DNA from: Roseiarcus sp050013915
Lineage (GTDB): Bacteria > Pseudomonadota > Alphaproteobacteria > Rhizobiales > Beijerinckiaceae
Direction of reading: 5' to 3'
Length of the DNA stretch: 23,027 nucleotides
Assembly (NCBI GenBank): GCA_050013915.1
Contig: JBEKEI010000062.1
Coordinates: 1 to 23,027 of the forward strand
Shown here: positions 22,489-23,027 of the stretch, piece by piece
Layout of the letters: the number at the start of each line of letters is the position of its first letter
Position numbering within the stretch: position 1 is the first letter of the stretch
Translations under genes and position numbers: made by a program
The notes under the pieces: model-generated
Databases searched by the model: none
The model's input: only the letters and a program-made list of their open reading frames with translations
Told to the model about the DNA's origin: nothing

Positions 22489-23027
22489 ATGAAGGTGCGC
22501 ATGAACGACGGGGAGCAGGCGCTCTTCGCGAAGCACCTGGGAAAGGCGCGCTCCTTCGTCGAGTTCGGCTGCGGCGGCAGCACCGTGTTCGCGGCCTCCC
22601 ATGTGAACGGCCCGGTCATCTCGCTCGATTCTTCGAAGGAATGGATCGATCAGGTCGCCGCCGCCTGCGCCAAGCAGGTCGGGAGGCCGCAGCCGAAGCT
22701 CTTCGTGGTCGACATTGGGCCGATCGGAGAATGGGGTCGCCCCGTCGACGACAGGTTTCGCGAACGCTGGCCGCTCTACGCGCTGACCATGTGGCAGGCC
22801 AAAGCGGCCGCAGACGCGGACCTGTTCCTCATCGACGGACGGTTTCGCGTCTCCTGCTTCATGGAGACGCTGCTGCGCTGTCGGCCGGAAGCCGTCGTGT
22901 TGATTCACGATTTTCCGGAACGCAAGAGCTATCACGTGGTTCGCGAATTCGCCGACGAGATCGCATCGTGTTCGGCGCTGTACGCGTTTCAGCGCCGTTC
23001 GGATTTCGCTTGGCGGCAGGCGGTCCG
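22489..23027 (+). CDS. SAM-dependent methyltransferase-like protein, cut by the right edge
   Basis: An open frame of 179 codons runs from ATG 22489 off the window. CGGGAGAA just upstream is a good ribosome-binding site. VEFGCGGSTVFAA (24-36) is the glycine-rich motif I of class I methyltransferases; the acidic strand end SLDSSKEWIDQV, DADLFLIDGRFR (near 111-119) and VVLIHDF follow in the expected order. The motif I is of the 'FGCGGST' type often found with glycosyltransferases in polysaccharide clusters. It lies 53 bp after paralog 2, so it may share its transcript. It could methylate a sugar or be a non-catalytic relative; the missing C-terminus prevents a decision. Confidence 0.75.
   Translation, partial: MKVRMNDGEQALFAKHLGKARSFVEFGCGGSTVFAASHVNGPVISLDSSKEWIDQVAAACAKQVGRPQPKLFVVDIGPIGEWGRPVDDRFRERWPLYALTMWQAKAAADADLFLIDGRFRVSCFMETLLRCRPEAVVLIHDFPERKSYHVVREFADEIASCSALYAFQRRSDFAWRQAV

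Noticed and set aside
1..23027. tRNA, rRNA, CRISPR arrays, insertion sequences, prophage genes
   Set aside because: None seen. The only long tandem repeat is inside the TPR gene and is protein-coding.

Overview
The window is high-GC (roughly two-thirds G+C by eye) and reads as chromosomal DNA of an alphaproteobacterium, most likely of the Hyphomicrobiales (Rhizobiales) group. The evidence is the codon bias, a BTLCP-type cysteine peptidase, a Hint_2-domain protein and glycosyltransferases whose tails match modules I associate with that group. The genus cannot be fixed from the sequence alone. No rRNA, tRNA, CRISPR array, integrase or intact transposase was seen.

Layout. Positions 1-887 hold no secure gene; a minus-strand open frame that looks like a decayed small helix-turn-helix protein runs off the left edge. 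At 888-2366 (+) lies a polyprenyl-phosphate sugar phosphotransferase that starts glycan assembly; its membrane-domain DNA is strikingly AT-rich. A gene-poor kilobase follows (2367-3376), ending in an AT-rich leader for a secreted BTLCP-type transglutaminase-like cysteine peptidase (3377-4435, +). Next is a minus-strand group: a PPP-family phosphatase (6646-5909) whose stop overlaps the start of an O-antigen ligase/polymerase-like membrane protein (5912-4428), and further right a separate beta-repeat plus Hint-domain protein (8225-6906). From a divergent AT-rich spacer an AraC-type regulator (8597-9637, +) and a GT4 glycosyltransferase (9715-10920, +) run rightward. The GT4 gene overlaps tail-to-tail by 12 bp with a large TPR-glycosyltransferase fusion (13554-10909, -).

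From 14025 onward everything is on the plus strand. A complete dTDP-L-rhamnose set (rfbB, rfbC, rfbD, rfbA; 14025-17493) is followed by UDP-glucose 6-dehydrogenase (17571-18893), a small unassigned beta-rich protein (19016-19453), two tandem paralogous glycosyltransferase-like proteins with 'FFEDDL' motifs and shared C-terminal modules (19732-21027 and 21305-22435), and a methyltransferase-like gene cut by the right edge (22489-23027+).

Together this is a cell-surface polysaccharide locus. It supplies two precursors (dTDP-L-rhamnose and UDP-glucuronate), a membrane initiating enzyme, at least four glycosyltransferase-type proteins, and a Wzy/WaaL-type polymerase or ligase. Accessory genes may regulate it (AraC protein, PPP phosphatase) or belong to the cell surface or periplasm (BTLCP peptidase, Hint protein). 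No flippase (Wzx), chain-length kinase (Wzc) or outer-membrane exporter (Wza) is visible, so part of the pathway must lie outside the window. The least-described parts are the tandem glycosyltransferase pair, the small protein beside it, and the Hint protein.
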